Notes: generated by a model from the sequence alone, not told the origin. Counted from the stretch's first letter, positions 49,436 to 59,228 are shown. The stretch is 64,000 nucleotides of DNA from ZC4RG29 sp964521255 (GCA_964521255.1 CAZFRM010000025.1:1-64000), one strand, 5' to 3'. Numbers and translations: made by a program.

Positions 49436-51163
49436 ATGGACGTAGAAGATTCATTAAAGACAGCAAATATTAATGGCAAAGCAAAGGCAGCGAATACCTA
49501 TGACGCCATTGTGATAGGGTCGGGTATGAGCGGGGGCTGGGCCGCTAAAGAGTTGTGTGAAAAAGGATTAAAAACACTTGTTCTTGAACGCGGACGAAAT
49601 GTAGAACACATAAAAGACTATCCCACTGCGACAAAAGAATTATGGGAATTCCCTCACCGGGGAAGAATGCCGGAAAGTATTGTGAAGGAGAACCCGGTAG
49701 TTAGCCGATGCTATGCCTTTGATGAGTCTACCCAACATTTTTTTGTAAAAGATAAAGAACATCCTTATGAACAGGTGAAACCTTTCGATTGGATACGGGG
49801 CTACCAGGTGGGAGGAAAATCACTTTTGTGGGCGCGATGGACGCAACGATGGAGTGACCTGGATTTTGAAGCAAACCTGAAAGATGGAACAGCTACAGAC
49901 TGGCCCATACGTTATAAAGATATTGCGCCATGGTATTCTTATGTTGAGAAGTTTGCTGGTATAAGTGGAAACCGCGATGGTCTTTCTCAAATTCCGGATG
50001 GAGAATTTCTCCCGCCGATGGAAATGAATTGTCTTGAGAAGCATTTCAAACAAAGTATTGAATCTAATTTCCCCGGAAGGAATCTGGTCATTTCAAGAAC
50101 GGCCAACTTATCCGTACCGCATTTAGGAAGAGGCCCTTGTCAATACCGGAGTTTGTGCCAGCGAGGTTGTCCGTTCGGAGGATACTTCAGTGCAAATTCA
50201 ACAACCATTCCCGCCGCGCAAGCAACAGGTAACATGACCTTGCGGCCATTCTCCGTCGTACATTCAATTATCTACGATGAGAAAAGTCAACGGGCAACGG
50301 GTGTTCGCGTAATTGATGCGCAGACAAAGGAGTCTATGGAATATTATGCCAGAATCATTTTTGTCAATGCAGGTACATTGAATACGACATTGATTTTGCT
50401 CAATTCTACATCTTCACGATTCCCGGATGGACTTGGAAATGATAGTGGTGTAATTGGTCACTACCTGATGGATCACAATTACCGCGGAAGAATTTTTGCG
50501 GAGCATGAAGGATTTGAAGATCAATATTATTTTGGCAGAAGACCAACCGGTACCTATCTTCCACGCTTCAGGAATTTTGGAAATGATAAGCAGGAAAATT
50601 TTATAAGGGGCTATGCATATTCTTGTGGTGCATCACGCCGGACGGGAAATGTAAAAGAAGGTGATGAGCCTATTGGTGCCGCGTTCAAGGAAAAGATCAC
50701 TGAAGTTGGACCGTGGCAGATTGGAATGACCGGCATGGGTGAGTGCCTGCCTTATTTCGATAATAAAGTAACGTTGAGTAAAGACAGGAAAGATGAATGG
50801 GGAATGCCATTGCTTGAGATTGATTGCGAGTATAAGGAAAATGAGATGAACATGTTAAAGGACTTGCTGGACACAGGCGCTGAAATGTTAGATAGCGCGG
50901 GATTTAAAAATATCCGCAAGCAGGATTCTGAACAAGCTCCAGGGTTGGGTATTCACGAAATGGGAACGGCGCGTATGGGAAGGGATCCAAAGACATCTGC
51001 ATTGAATGGAAATAATCAGATGCATGCCGTTAAAAATGTTTTCATCAGCGACGGCGCGTGTATGGCTTCGTCAGCTTGTCAAAATCCATCCATTTCCTAT
51101 ATGGCGTTCACAGCTCGTGCAGCTGATTATGCAGTAAATGAATTAAAGAAACAAAATTTGTAG
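49436..51163 (+). CDS. GMC-family oxidoreductase
   Basis: A 575-residue FAD enzyme of the glucose-methanol-choline family, oxidising an alcohol or sugar hydroxyl. The FAD-binding GxGxxG is in YDAIVIGSGMSGGWAAKELC (about 22-41). A sugar-oxidase-like Cys-rich segment RGPCQYRSLCQRGCPFGGYF lies at about 232-251. The C-terminal region carries the active-site His in GIHEMGTARMGRDP and an Asn in ACQNPSISYMAF. No signal peptide is obvious. It is followed after 7 bp by a gluconate-2-dehydrogenase-subunit-3 family gene, the usual small partner in Bacteroidota, and then by a ThuA/PQQ chimera gene, so it begins a sugar-oxidation operon. Confidence 0.93.
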   Translation: MDVEDSLKTANINGKAKAANTYDAIVIGSGMSGGWAAKELCEKGLKTLVLERGRNVEHIKDYPTATKELWEFPHRGRMPESIVKENPVVSRCYAFDESTQHFFVKDKEHPYEQVKPFDWIRGYQVGGKSLLWARWTQRWSDLDFEANLKDGTATDWPIRYKDIAPWYSYVEKFAGISGNRDGLSQIPDGEFLPPMEMNCLEKHFKQSIESNFPGRNLVISRTANLSVPHLGRGPCQYRSLCQRGCPFGGYFSANSTTIPAAQATGNMTLRPFSVVHSIIYDEKSQRATGVRVIDAQTKESMEYYARIIFVNAGTLNTTLILLNSTSSRFPDGLGNDSGVIGHYLMDHNYRGRIFAEHEGFEDQYYFGRRPTGTYLPRFRNFGNDKQENFIRGYAYSCGASRRTGNVKEGDEPIGAAFKEKITEVGPWQIGMTGMGECLPYFDNKVTLSKDRKDEWGMPLLEIDCEYKENEMNMLKDLLDTGAEMLDSAGFKNIRKQDSEQAPGLGIHEMGTARMGRDPKTSALNGNNQMHAVKNVFISDGACMASSACQNPSISYMAFTARAADYAVNELKKQNL

Positions 51164-51170
51164 GGAAAAC

Positions 51171-51743
51171 ATGAATCGAAGAGAGGCATTATCAGCTGTG
51201 ACTTTTCTGCTTGGAGGCACTGTCATCGGAGCAGAAGTTTTTCTTTCCGGATGTGGAAGAACAAAAGATGAAGTTCTCAGCGGAACTTTATCCAATAATG
51301 ATATTATGTTGTTGAATGATATTGGTGAAACGATACTTCCTGCAACAACATCATCACCTGGGGCAAAGGAGACGAATGTAGGAGCATTTATGAAAAGTAT
51401 TGTTTCTGATTGTTACAATTCAGAAGAACAAAAAATTTTCCAGGACGGCCTGTTGAAACTTAATGATGCTACGCAGAAGTTATTTGGAAAGAATTTTACA
51501 GCGCTTGACGAGATGCAGAAGCATGAATTTATTCTTGGACTTGAAAAGGAATCAACCAGTTATGGATTAACAAAAGCTCCAACTGATCCCGATACGCATT
51601 ACTATACCATGATCAAACAACTAACCGTTTGGGGATTTTTATCATCGGAGGGAGGAGCGACAAAAGCTTTAAGGCATGTTGCTGTTCCGGGCCGCTATGA
51701 AGGTTGTATTACACTTCAACCGGGTGAGAAGGCCTGGGGTTAA
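51171..51743 (+). CDS. Gluconate 2-dehydrogenase subunit 3-family protein
   Basis: A 190-residue small subunit of the Gdh3 family. It starts MNRREALSAVTFLLGGTVIG, with an RR motif and hydrophobic stretch, then a lipobox-like FLSGCG, so it may be exported by the Tat system or anchored as a lipoprotein. The domain (about 40-175) has LLNDIGETILPATTSSPGAK and YYTMIKQLTVWGFLSSEGGA. It begins 7 bp after the GMC gene and partners with it as in gluconate-type dehydrogenases, probably helping export and electron transfer. No haem or flavin motif is seen in this subunit. Confidence 0.9.
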   Translation: MNRREALSAVTFLLGGTVIGAEVFLSGCGRTKDEVLSGTLSNNDIMLLNDIGETILPATTSSPGAKETNVGAFMKSIVSDCYNSEEQKIFQDGLLKLNDATQKLFGKNFTALDEMQKHEFILGLEKESTSYGLTKAPTDPDTHYYTMIKQLTVWGFLSSEGGATKALRHVAVPGRYEGCITLQPGEKAWG

Positions 51744-51832
51744 CTCATTGTTTTTCTTATTTATAAAAAAAATCTACTTTGCATTTTAATTACGCAATGA
51801 CTTTTCGTCAATAAGCCTAAACCATCAAATAA

Positions 51833-54800
51833 ATGTTAAGAAAAATTAGTTTGAAGCGGGCATGGTCGAAGTTTTCGATTTTGTTTCTGTTTGTGCTGGC
51901 CTGTTCATCAAAGCATGAAGATCCCAGGGTGTTGGTATTTTCAAAGACAACAGAGTTTCGGCATGAATCTATTCCTGCAGGAATTGAAGCAATTAAAAAG
52001 TTAGGTAAGGAACATCACTTCCAGGTTGAAGCAACAGAAGATGCAAGTGTTTTTTACGAGGAAAATCTTAAACGTTTCAATGCTGTAATTTTCCTGAATA
52101 CAACGGGCGATGTACTTAATGATGAGCAGCAAAATAATTTTGAGCGTTACATCCAGGCGGGTGGTGGCTACGTAGGTATCCATGCAGCAACGGATACAGA
52201 GTACGATTGGCCCTGGTATGGCAAGTTAGCAGGAGCATACTTTCACAGCCATCCTAATAATCCTAATGTTCGTAATGCAGAATTCTATGTTGTAGATAAG
52301 AATCATCCTGCAACAGATTCAATACCGGAACGTTGGGCACGCGCAGATGAGTTTTACAACTTTAAAGATATCAATCCCGATATAAAAACGCTGATCAAAA
52401 TTGATGAGAAGACTTATGAAGGAGGAACGAATGGCGATGACCATCCTATGTCATGGTATCATGAATACGATGGCGGTCGTGCGTTTTATACAGCATTGGG
52501 TCATACCGATGAAACGTATTCTGAAACGCTTTTTCTTAAGCATTTGTGGGGTGGCATACGTTATGTTTTTGGTAAAGGAAAACCAGGAGGCCTTAATTAT
52601 AGTGTTGTAAAAACTAAACGGATGCCCGAAGAAAATCGATTTAATAAAGTAGTTCTTGACGAAAAACTTGATGAACCGATTGAGCTTGCGATACTACCGG
52701 GTGATCGGGTTTTATTCATCGAACGTAAAGGGAATGTAAAAATATACGATCCAACTGCAGGCAAGACAAAGGTGATTGCTAAAATACCGGTAAGCACTAA
52801 ATATAAATCTCAGGATGGCGGCGAGGCAGAAGCAGAAGATGGACTGCTGGGTGTGGCGCTCGACCCGAATTTCAAATCTAACAATTGGGTGTACTTTTAT
52901 TATTCTCCTGCAGGTGATGAACCAAAGAACATTCTCACCCGCTATGAATTAAAGGGAGATGAATTGATTGAGTCATCAAAAAAAGTTTTGCTTGAAGTAG
53001 TTGTTCAGCGTGAACAATGCTGCCATACCGGGGGGTCCATTGCATTTGATGCCAATGGTAATCTCTATGTATCTACGGGTGACAATACAAACCCGCACGC
53101 TACTGCTTACGCGCCTATTGATGAGCGACCGGGAAGAAGTCCCTGGGATGCGCAGAAGTCATCAGCGAACACCAACGACTTAAGAGGTAAGATTCTAAGA
53201 ATTCATCCTGAACCGGATGGTACCTATACTATTCCGGATGGAAATCTTTTTCCTAAAGGAAAAGAAAAGACACGACCTGAAATCTATGTGATGGGTAATC
53301 GGAATCCATATCGTATTTCAGTTGATCAAAAGACCGGCTATTTGTATTGGGGAGATGTTGGCCCGGATGCGGGAAAAGATTCACTAACGTTAGGGACACG
53401 CGCTTTTGATGAAATTGGACAAGCAACAAAGGCTGGATTTTTCGGCTGGCCGTATTTTGTTGGTGACAATAAGGCTTACAATAAATATGATTTTGGTGCA
53501 GGTAAGTCAGGTGCTAAATTCGATCCTGAAAAACCGGTTAATAATTCTCCAAACAATACGGGGTTAACAGAATTACCGCCAGCACAAAAAGCATTTATCT
53601 GGTATCCCTACGATAAATCTGAAGAGTTTCCCTTGTTAGGTAACGGTGGACGCACTTCAATGGCGGGGCCTGTTTATTATGTGGAAGATTTTAAAAATAC
53701 AACACGTGCATTCCCTGATTACTTTGACAAAAAGCTTTTCATTTACGAATGGATGCGCGGCTGGGTATTCACGGTAACAATGGATGATAATGGCGATTAT
53801 GTTTCTATGGAACGTTTCATGCCAAACTATAAATTCAGTAATCCAATGGACATGGAGTTCAGCAAGGAGAGTGGCGATCTGTATATGTTGGAATATGGAA
53901 CGGCATGGTTTCGCCAGAATGATGACGCCCGGTTAGTGCGGATTGAATACACAAAAGGTAACCGCAAGCCGGTTGTACAAATGGCCGCTGACAAAACAAA
54001 AGGAGCTGTACCACTTGCAGTTTCACTAAGCGCTAACGGCACAAAGGATTATGATTACGATAACCTGACGTATGAATGGAATATTAAAGGAGAGGATGGA
54101 TCTACAATAAAAAAATTCAACACACCAGAAGCCTCTTTCACTTTTGATAAAGCGGGTAAGTATACCGCGTCTCTTTCCGTAACAGATTCAAAAGGCGAGA
54201 AGTCAGATTCAAACCTTGAAATTTTGGCTGGTAATGAGCCACCTGTTCTTTCATTTGAACTGAGCAATGGCAATACAACATTCTTTTTGCCCAATAAAAC
54301 TTTTAACTACGAGGTGAAAGTTAGTGATAAAGAAGATGGATCGCTGGGCAATGGAATAAATGCTGATCAGGTCTCGGTGAATATTGATTATCTCAAAGAA
54401 GGTTTTGATAAAATTGAAATTGCACAAGGGCATCAATCAGCGGATGCGTTAGCTGCTTTTGCAACCGGGAAAAAATATATGGACGAAAGTGATTGCAATG
54501 CATGTCATATGGTGGACAAAAAATCAATTGGACCGATGTTCATTGAAGTATCCAACAAATACAAAGATGACCCAAAAGCAATAGACTATCTTTCTGATAA
54601 AATTATTAACGGAGGCAGTGGTGTATGGGGAGAGGTAGCGATGGCTGCGCATCCTCAATTACCCAAAGAGGAAGTGAAGGAAATGGTACAGTACATTTTA
54701 AATTTAGGAAACAAGCAGGCAATTAAGAGCTTACCAACAAAAGGTACTTTTACCGCAGAAGTTCCGAAAGGAAATAACAAAGGTGTTTATATTTTACGCG

Positions 54801-55285
54801 CAGCTTATACAGACCAGGGAGCGAACGGAATTCCACCTGCATTATCAGAACAAACTTTAGTGTTACGAAATCCAAATGTTGCGGCAAGTGAAGCGGATTC
54901 AATTGATGGTATCATGAAATATGCTTTGCCTGATACGGATATGGTTTTTATGATTGGTTCTAAAAACGGATCGTTCATTGGTTTTAATAACATCGATCTT
55001 ACCGGTATAAATACAATTGCATTTGCGGTAGGTGCCGCCGCTAATTACGGACAAGCCGGTGGAATAATTGAAGTTCATACCGGATCACCATCCGGGCCAA
55101 TTATTGGAACATCAAATAATGTTGTCGCATCAGAAATGGTCCAGGGGAAACCACGGCCGCCACAAGTGGTACTTGCCAAAATTCAGCCAATCAATAAAAA
55201 GGAAAATATTTACTTTGTTTACAAAAACGATAGCCTCCAGGCGGGTCAATCATTATTTACAATTATTAACATTGTATTTCAATGA
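51833..55285 (+). CDS. ThuA - PQQ-type sugar dehydrogenase - PKD - cytochrome c fusion lipoprotein
   Basis: A 1150-residue multi-domain protein. An N-terminal signal with lipobox (FLFVLACSS) leads into a ThuA-like domain (about 30-245; FSKTTEFRHESIPAGIEAIK, YVGIHAATDTEYDWPWY). The soluble glucose-dehydrogenase propeller (about 265-700) has GLLGVALDPNFKSNNWVYFY and CCHTGGSIAFDANGNLYVST, then a PKD domain (about 712-790). A cytochrome c domain with CNACH at 888-892 and a C-terminal beta-rich, carbohydrate-binding-like segment (about 1010-1150) end it. It presumably oxidises sugars in the periplasm and passes electrons to its own haem. It follows the GMC/Gdh3 genes by 89 bp. Substrate unknown. 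Confidence 0.9.
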   Translation: MLRKISLKRAWSKFSILFLFVLACSSKHEDPRVLVFSKTTEFRHESIPAGIEAIKKLGKEHHFQVEATEDASVFYEENLKRFNAVIFLNTTGDVLNDEQQNNFERYIQAGGGYVGIHAATDTEYDWPWYGKLAGAYFHSHPNNPNVRNAEFYVVDKNHPATDSIPERWARADEFYNFKDINPDIKTLIKIDEKTYEGGTNGDDHPMSWYHEYDGGRAFYTALGHTDETYSETLFLKHLWGGIRYVFGKGKPGGLNYSVVKTKRMPEENRFNKVVLDEKLDEPIELAILPGDRVLFIERKGNVKIYDPTAGKTKVIAKIPVSTKYKSQDGGEAEAEDGLLGVALDPNFKSNNWVYFYYSPAGDEPKNILTRYELKGDELIESSKKVLLEVVVQREQCCHTGGSIAFDANGNLYVSTGDNTNPHATAYAPIDERPGRSPWDAQKSSANTNDLRGKILRIHPEPDGTYTIPDGNLFPKGKEKTRPEIYVMGNRNPYRISVDQKTGYLYWGDVGPDAGKDSLTLGTRAFDEIGQATKAGFFGWPYFVGDNKAYNKYDFGAGKSGAKFDPEKPVNNSPNNTGLTELPPAQKAFIWYPYDKSEEFPLLGNGGRTSMAGPVYYVEDFKNTTRAFPDYFDKKLFIYEWMRGWVFTVTMDDNGDYVSMERFMPNYKFSNPMDMEFSKESGDLYMLEYGTAWFRQNDDARLVRIEYTKGNRKPVVQMAADKTKGAVPLAVSLSANGTKDYDYDNLTYEWNIKGEDGSTIKKFNTPEASFTFDKAGKYTASLSVTDSKGEKSDSNLEILAGNEPPVLSFELSNGNTTFFLPNKTFNYEVKVSDKEDGSLGNGINADQVSVNIDYLKEGFDKIEIAQGHQSADALAAFATGKKYMDESDCNACHMVDKKSIGPMFIEVSNKYKDDPKAIDYLSDKIINGGSGVWGEVAMAAHPQLPKEEVKEMVQYILNLGNKQAIKSLPTKGTFTAEVPKGNNKGVYILRAAYTDQGANGIPPALSEQTLVLRNPNVAASEADSIDGIMKYALPDTDMVFMIGSKNGSFIGFNNIDLTGINTIAFAVGAAANYGQAGGIIEVHTGSPSGPIIGTSNNVVASEMVQGKPRPPQVVLAKIQPINKKENIYFVYKNDSLQAGQSLFTIINIVFQ

Positions 55286-55317
55286 TGCTTTACGTTCTGT
55301 AGAATTGTAGAATAAGC

Positions 55318-55350
55318 AAAGCCCACTCTAAATAAGATTGGGCTTTTTTT
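55318..55350 (+). terminator. Rho-independent terminator of the GMC-ThuA operon
   Basis: Stem aaagccca/tgggcttt (55318-55325 and 55339-55346) with a 13-base loop and a T run, 32 bp after the ThuA-fusion stop. Confidence 0.82.
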
Positions 55351-55389
55351 GTTGAATACCTTTGTATTTGCTGCTTTATTTTCTTTCAT

Positions 55390-55543
55390 TGTTGTCCGAC
55401 TAAATAAACGCACACCTTTGTAATCCCTTGATTTTCTTGATTCCATAGTCTCTCTCCCTCGGAGAGAGGTAGGAGTGAGGCCAGATAAAGAAACATCAAG
55501 AAAATCAAGGGATTGAAACGAATACTATTTTAGTCGGACAACA
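55390..55543. repeat. Nested palindromic element (about 154 bp)
   Basis: Outer arms tgttgtccgactaaa (55390-55404) and tttagtcggacaaca (55529-55543) are a perfect 15-bp inverted repeat. Inside them lies a perfect 20-bp pair, aatcccttgattttcttgat (55422-55441) and atcaagaaaatcaagggatt (55495-55514). The centre has ctctctccctcggagagag-like sequence. No protein is encoded. It occupies most of the 298-bp gap between the ThuA-fusion gene and the M20 peptidase gene. Confidence 0.7.
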
Positions 55544-55583
55544 GTGATTTTCTTTATTGTTATTCAGCCAAAATTGTTTCATC

Positions 55584-56876
55584 ATGACGATTAAAAATCT
55601 CACTTCCGTTTTTTTGCTCCTGGTTATTTTTAATGCGGCTTCAATTGCACAGAAACTTTCCAAAGAGGAAAAGAGAATAATACAAACGATTGATAAATAT
55701 GGAAAGGAGCCTGTTGCATTTCTTGAGAAGACCGTAAACATTAACAGCGGTACAATGAATGTAAAGGGAGTACAAGAGGTAGGCTCAATTTACAAATCTG
55801 AACTTGATGCGTTGGGATTTCAAACCAGGTGGATTGAAATGCCTGAACAAATGAATCGTGCCGGTCACTTGTTTGCTGAACGCAAAGGTACTAAAGGAAA
55901 AAAGCTTTTATTGATAGGTCATATTGATACGGTGTTTGAACCCAATAGTCCTTTTCAAAAATTTGTTATACAAGATTCCATTGCACATGGACCGGGTACC
56001 AATGACATGAAAGGTGGGAATATGGTTTTGCTATTTGCGTTGAAGGCATTACACCAGGCCAAAGTGCTCGACAATTCTCAAATTATTATTGCTTTGCATG
56101 GTGATGAAGAAAATGCCGGAGAACCAAAATCAATAAGTCGTAAAGACATAATTGACGCCGCCAAACAAAGTGACATAGCCCTTGCGTTTGAAACATCAAC
56201 AGGATTTAATGATGCAACCATTGCGAGAAGAGGGTCCAGCAAGTGGACGTTGACCGTGAAAGGTAAGCAGGCACATTCTTCAGGAATTTTCAACGAGCAG
56301 GTGGGTGCCGGCGCTATTTATGAGGCAAGTCGCATTCTTTATCAATTTTATAGCGAAGTACAAGAAGACCTGCTTACGTTTAGCCCGGGTCTTATTCTCG
56401 GCGGCACACAGGTTGAGTTGGACGGTGAGAATTCAACCGGTACTGCTTTTGGGAAATCAAATGTTGTTCCGCAGATCGTTATGGTTGACAGCGATCTTCG
56501 CTTCATTTCTGAAGAACAAAAGGAGAGAGGACGAAACAAGATGCGTGAAATTGTAAGTCGCAATCTTCCTCAAACTTCTGCAGAGATTACATTTGAGGAT
56601 GGCTACCCGGCAATGTCGCCGAAAGAGGGTAATAAAAAAGTAATGGAAATATTAAGTAAGGTGAGCCAGGATCTTGGACAAGGCCCTGTAGTGCCATACG
56701 ATCCTGGCAAGCGAGGAGCAGGAGATATTTCTTTCGTTGCAGAATATCTTGATTGTCTGGATGGTTTAGGTGTTATGGGAGCAGGTGCGCATTCAACTCA
56801 TGAATATGTCGACCTTCGTACCATTAATGATCTTATCAAGCGAACAGCGATTCTAATTTACAGGCTGACGCGGTAG
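55584..56876 (+). CDS. M20-family metallopeptidase (glutamate carboxypeptidase-like)
   Basis: A secreted 430-residue M20 zinc peptidase. The ATG at 55584 starts a signal peptide (MTIKNLTSVFLLLVIFNAASIAQ); an ATG at 55557 would add nine residues. Metal-ligand motifs are LLIGHIDTVFE (about 111-121), GPGTNDMKGGN (about 135-145), HGDEENAGEP (about 172-181) and HSTHEYVDLRT near the end. The dimerisation domain sits in between (KQAHSSGIFNEQVGAGAIYE). Relatives include carboxypeptidase G2 and aminoacylases. It is convergent with the FG-GAP gene, 11 bp apart. Substrate not assignable. Confidence 0.9.
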   Translation: MTIKNLTSVFLLLVIFNAASIAQKLSKEEKRIIQTIDKYGKEPVAFLEKTVNINSGTMNVKGVQEVGSIYKSELDALGFQTRWIEMPEQMNRAGHLFAERKGTKGKKLLLIGHIDTVFEPNSPFQKFVIQDSIAHGPGTNDMKGGNMVLLFALKALHQAKVLDNSQIIIALHGDEENAGEPKSISRKDIIDAAKQSDIALAFETSTGFNDATIARRGSSKWTLTVKGKQAHSSGIFNEQVGAGAIYEASRILYQFYSEVQEDLLTFSPGLILGGTQVELDGENSTGTAFGKSNVVPQIVMVDSDLRFISEEQKERGRNKMREIVSRNLPQTSAEITFEDGYPAMSPKEGNKKVMEILSKVSQDLGQGPVVPYDPGKRGAGDISFVAEYLDCLDGLGVMGAGAHSTHEYVDLRTINDLIKRTAILIYRLTR

Positions 56877-56887
56877 CTTGTAATAAT

Positions 56888-58375
56888 TTATTGAGCGGTT
56901 TTATTTTCCAATATGAGAATGGAGGTTGCGTGTCGTTGCCATGTATTGTAGTTTTCCTTGCTTGCTCCCAATCCGCCAAAATTCATGGCACCTACAATAA
57001 TGTCGGTGTCACCATCCTGGTCATAGTCTCCGGTTTCCATCACTAACCATCGCCCGTAGTTTGCAAGTTTTGTTGTTTGAGGTTTGAATTTATAATCGCC
57101 TTCATTTTCAAAATAAAGCAGCCCCCTTTCCGGGTACCTTTCAAAATCAGGGAAGAAAGAAATCGCGGCAATGTCGAGATCTCCATCCTGATCGAAGTCA
57201 CGCGCCATAGCCATTGATGCACCGGGCATATTAAAAGACCATACTTCATTAAAACTGTTCTTTCCATTATTTTCAAAAATTCGAACAGCGTGATAAGGTT
57301 TAAGTATGTTTGAATAATCCGCATTATCGCCATTCACGGTTAAGATGTCAGGAAACCCATCGGAATTGAAATCAGCAATTTCAAAATACGAGGTGCCATA
57401 CACGGGTGGAAATTTTAAAAGTACATTTCTGCTAAAGTTAAATTTGCCATGATTTGTAAAGAGAACAATTTGTTCATCGCCCTGGGTTATAAGTGCAAGG
57501 ATATCCATTCGGTTATCATTGTTAAAATCATGAAGGATAATTTTTCGTGCACCGGGTAAATGACTTAAAACATGTTTCCGCGTTCCCCCGGCAGTCGACT
57601 CATAAACTGACAGATCCCCCGTAAAATTTCCAAAAGAACAAATGACATAATCCATTACATTATCATTATTCAAATCAACTCTTTCAAAGTAAACAGGTCT
57701 TTTAAGTGAATCGATTAATTGGGTCTGATTACCATTGTTAATTGAGATTAGCCGGCCTTTGGCCTGATCGTTAGGATCCATTATCCCTAAAGTAGTTGTA
57801 TAAAGGGTTTCGTTGCTAACCGTAAGCCAGGATGGTGGACTATCGAGTAAAATTGTATCCAGTGTTTGGAAATTATTATCTAGTTTATAAAGTTTGGATG
57901 ATCTGCTTCCAACATAAATTGATTTACTGATCGTATCAATTTTTAAAAGTGTCACCAGTTGATCACCCACATACTGCACTCGTTTTACATTAAATAATTT
58001 TATTGTATCATCGATAATTTCATTTTTGACGACCAAAGAGTCAGGTGCATTTGTTAAATAATAATTCCTGATCATGTTCCATTCCTCTTCCGATACCATT
58101 GGTTTTTTTGGAATGACTTGCAGCACCTGGGTAAGGTCGTTCTGTGAAATTTCTGACATAATCTCGAAGTCGGGGAAACCCATTTGAAATGCCATTTGGG
58201 GAAGCACAGATTTTTCCCATGTTTTTTTGTCGAGAAGAGAAGGATCAGGAAACAAATGACAAATGCTGCAATACGTCCTCGCCAGTCTTTCTTCTTTTGA
58301 TTTACAGGAAGAAAAATAAAGTGACAGGCCTGTCAGAAAACCGAATACATAAAGAATTGACTTTACCTTCAACAT
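56888..58375 (-). CDS. FG-GAP/VCBS-repeat lipoprotein with N-terminal CxxCH haem motif
   Basis: A 495-residue lipoprotein (signal ending LSLYFSSCKS) with a predicted c-type haem site near 35-40 (RTYCSICHLFPDPSLLDKKT) in a helical segment to about 110. It then becomes a seven-bladed FG-GAP/VCBS propeller with calcium-loop repeats such as DFNNDNRMDILAL, DFNSDGFPDILTV, DFDQDGDLDIAAI and DYDQDGDTDIIVG. The whole protein is likely periplasmic or surface-facing. FG-GAP propellers bind ligands or partners; the haem could make this a redox or sensing module. A DUF4159 gene lies 3 bp upstream on the same strand, so they are co-transcribed. Confidence 0.85.
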   Translation of the reverse strand: MLKVKSILYVFGFLTGLSLYFSSCKSKEERLARTYCSICHLFPDPSLLDKKTWEKSVLPQMAFQMGFPDFEIMSEISQNDLTQVLQVIPKKPMVSEEEWNMIRNYYLTNAPDSLVVKNEIIDDTIKLFNVKRVQYVGDQLVTLLKIDTISKSIYVGSRSSKLYKLDNNFQTLDTILLDSPPSWLTVSNETLYTTTLGIMDPNDQAKGRLISINNGNQTQLIDSLKRPVYFERVDLNNDNVMDYVICSFGNFTGDLSVYESTAGGTRKHVLSHLPGARKIILHDFNNDNRMDILALITQGDEQIVLFTNHGKFNFSRNVLLKFPPVYGTSYFEIADFNSDGFPDILTVNGDNADYSNILKPYHAVRIFENNGKNSFNEVWSFNMPGASMAMARDFDQDGDLDIAAISFFPDFERYPERGLLYFENEGDYKFKPQTTKLANYGRWLVMETGDYDQDGDTDIIVGAMNFGGLGASKENYNTWQRHATSILILENKTAQ

Positions 58376-58378
58376 TCA

Positions 58379-59038
58379 CTAGTTAAGGAAAGTAAAAGAG
58401 TAGGAGATAAGATTGGCGCCCATCTTTAATGCTTGTTGTCTTTTTTCTTCCGGGTCATTGTGTATGCGGGGATCTTCCCATCCATTGCCAAGATCAGATT
58501 CATAAGAATAGAACACAACGAGTCTTCCTTCATAGAAAAGACCGAGACCCTGAGCTGGCTTTGCATCATGTTCATGTATCTTAGGAAGACCTCTTGGAAA
58601 ATCGAATTTCTGATGATAGATGGGATGATCGTAAGGTATTTCAACCAGTTCTAATTCAGGGAACACTTTCTTTAATTCAAGCCTTATAAATTTATCAAGC
58701 CCGTAGTTGTCATCAACATGAAGAAATCCCCCTGCCTGGAGATACTTTCTGAGATTTGAAGCTTCAGCATCTGAAAAAACTACATTTCCATGTCCCGTCA
58801 TGTAGACGTACGGATAGAAAAACAGGTCTCTGCTTCCAACCTCTACAATATCTTCCTCTGGGGCAAGCATTAAGCCCAGTTCTCGATTACAAAAAGTAAT
58901 AAGATTAGGAAGTGCTGTCTTATTAGCGTACCAATCCCCACCACCATTATATTTAAGCTTCGCAATTTTTAATGACTTCTGCGCATGCGCGGAAACAGTT
59001 AATTGCAATAAAAAACTGACCAGTAATAAACCCCTCAT
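58379..59038 (-). CDS. DUF4159-family secreted protein
   Basis: A 219-residue secreted protein from the ATG at 59038, which gives a signal peptide (MRGLLLVSFLLQLTVSAHA); an ATG at 59053 would add five residues. The body matches the DUF4159 type: LKIAKLKYNGGGDWYANKTA at the start, YPYVYMTGHGNVVFSDAEAS, LRKYLQAGGFLHVDDNYG, and GRLVVFYSYESDLGNGWEDP at the end. The fold is ThuA/glutamine-amidotransferase-like, but no catalytic triad is evident to me. Function is unknown. It precedes the FG-GAP haem lipoprotein gene by 3 bp, and is divergent from the lipoprotein gene at 59229. Confidence 0.85.
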   Translation of the reverse strand: MRGLLLVSFLLQLTVSAHAQKSLKIAKLKYNGGGDWYANKTALPNLITFCNRELGLMLAPEEDIVEVGSRDLFFYPYVYMTGHGNVVFSDAEASNLRKYLQAGGFLHVDDNYGLDKFIRLELKKVFPELELVEIPYDHPIYHQKFDFPRGLPKIHEHDAKPAQGLGLFYEGRLVVFYSYESDLGNGWEDPRIHNDPEEKRQQALKMGANLISYSFTFLN

Positions 59039-59228
59039 CTTTAGTAAAACCATGCCGTTCTGACCCGAATATCAATTAAATCTGGTAATAAAACTATAAA
59101 AATAGTGTGGCTATTGTCCGGATATTACGCCGATAACTTTCTCCATCCCTTAGATATTTCCTAATCCCCTTTAAACACCTGGTTATTTTCGCGCTCTAAG
59201 CAGCATTAAAACAAAAACTTTTTAAACG

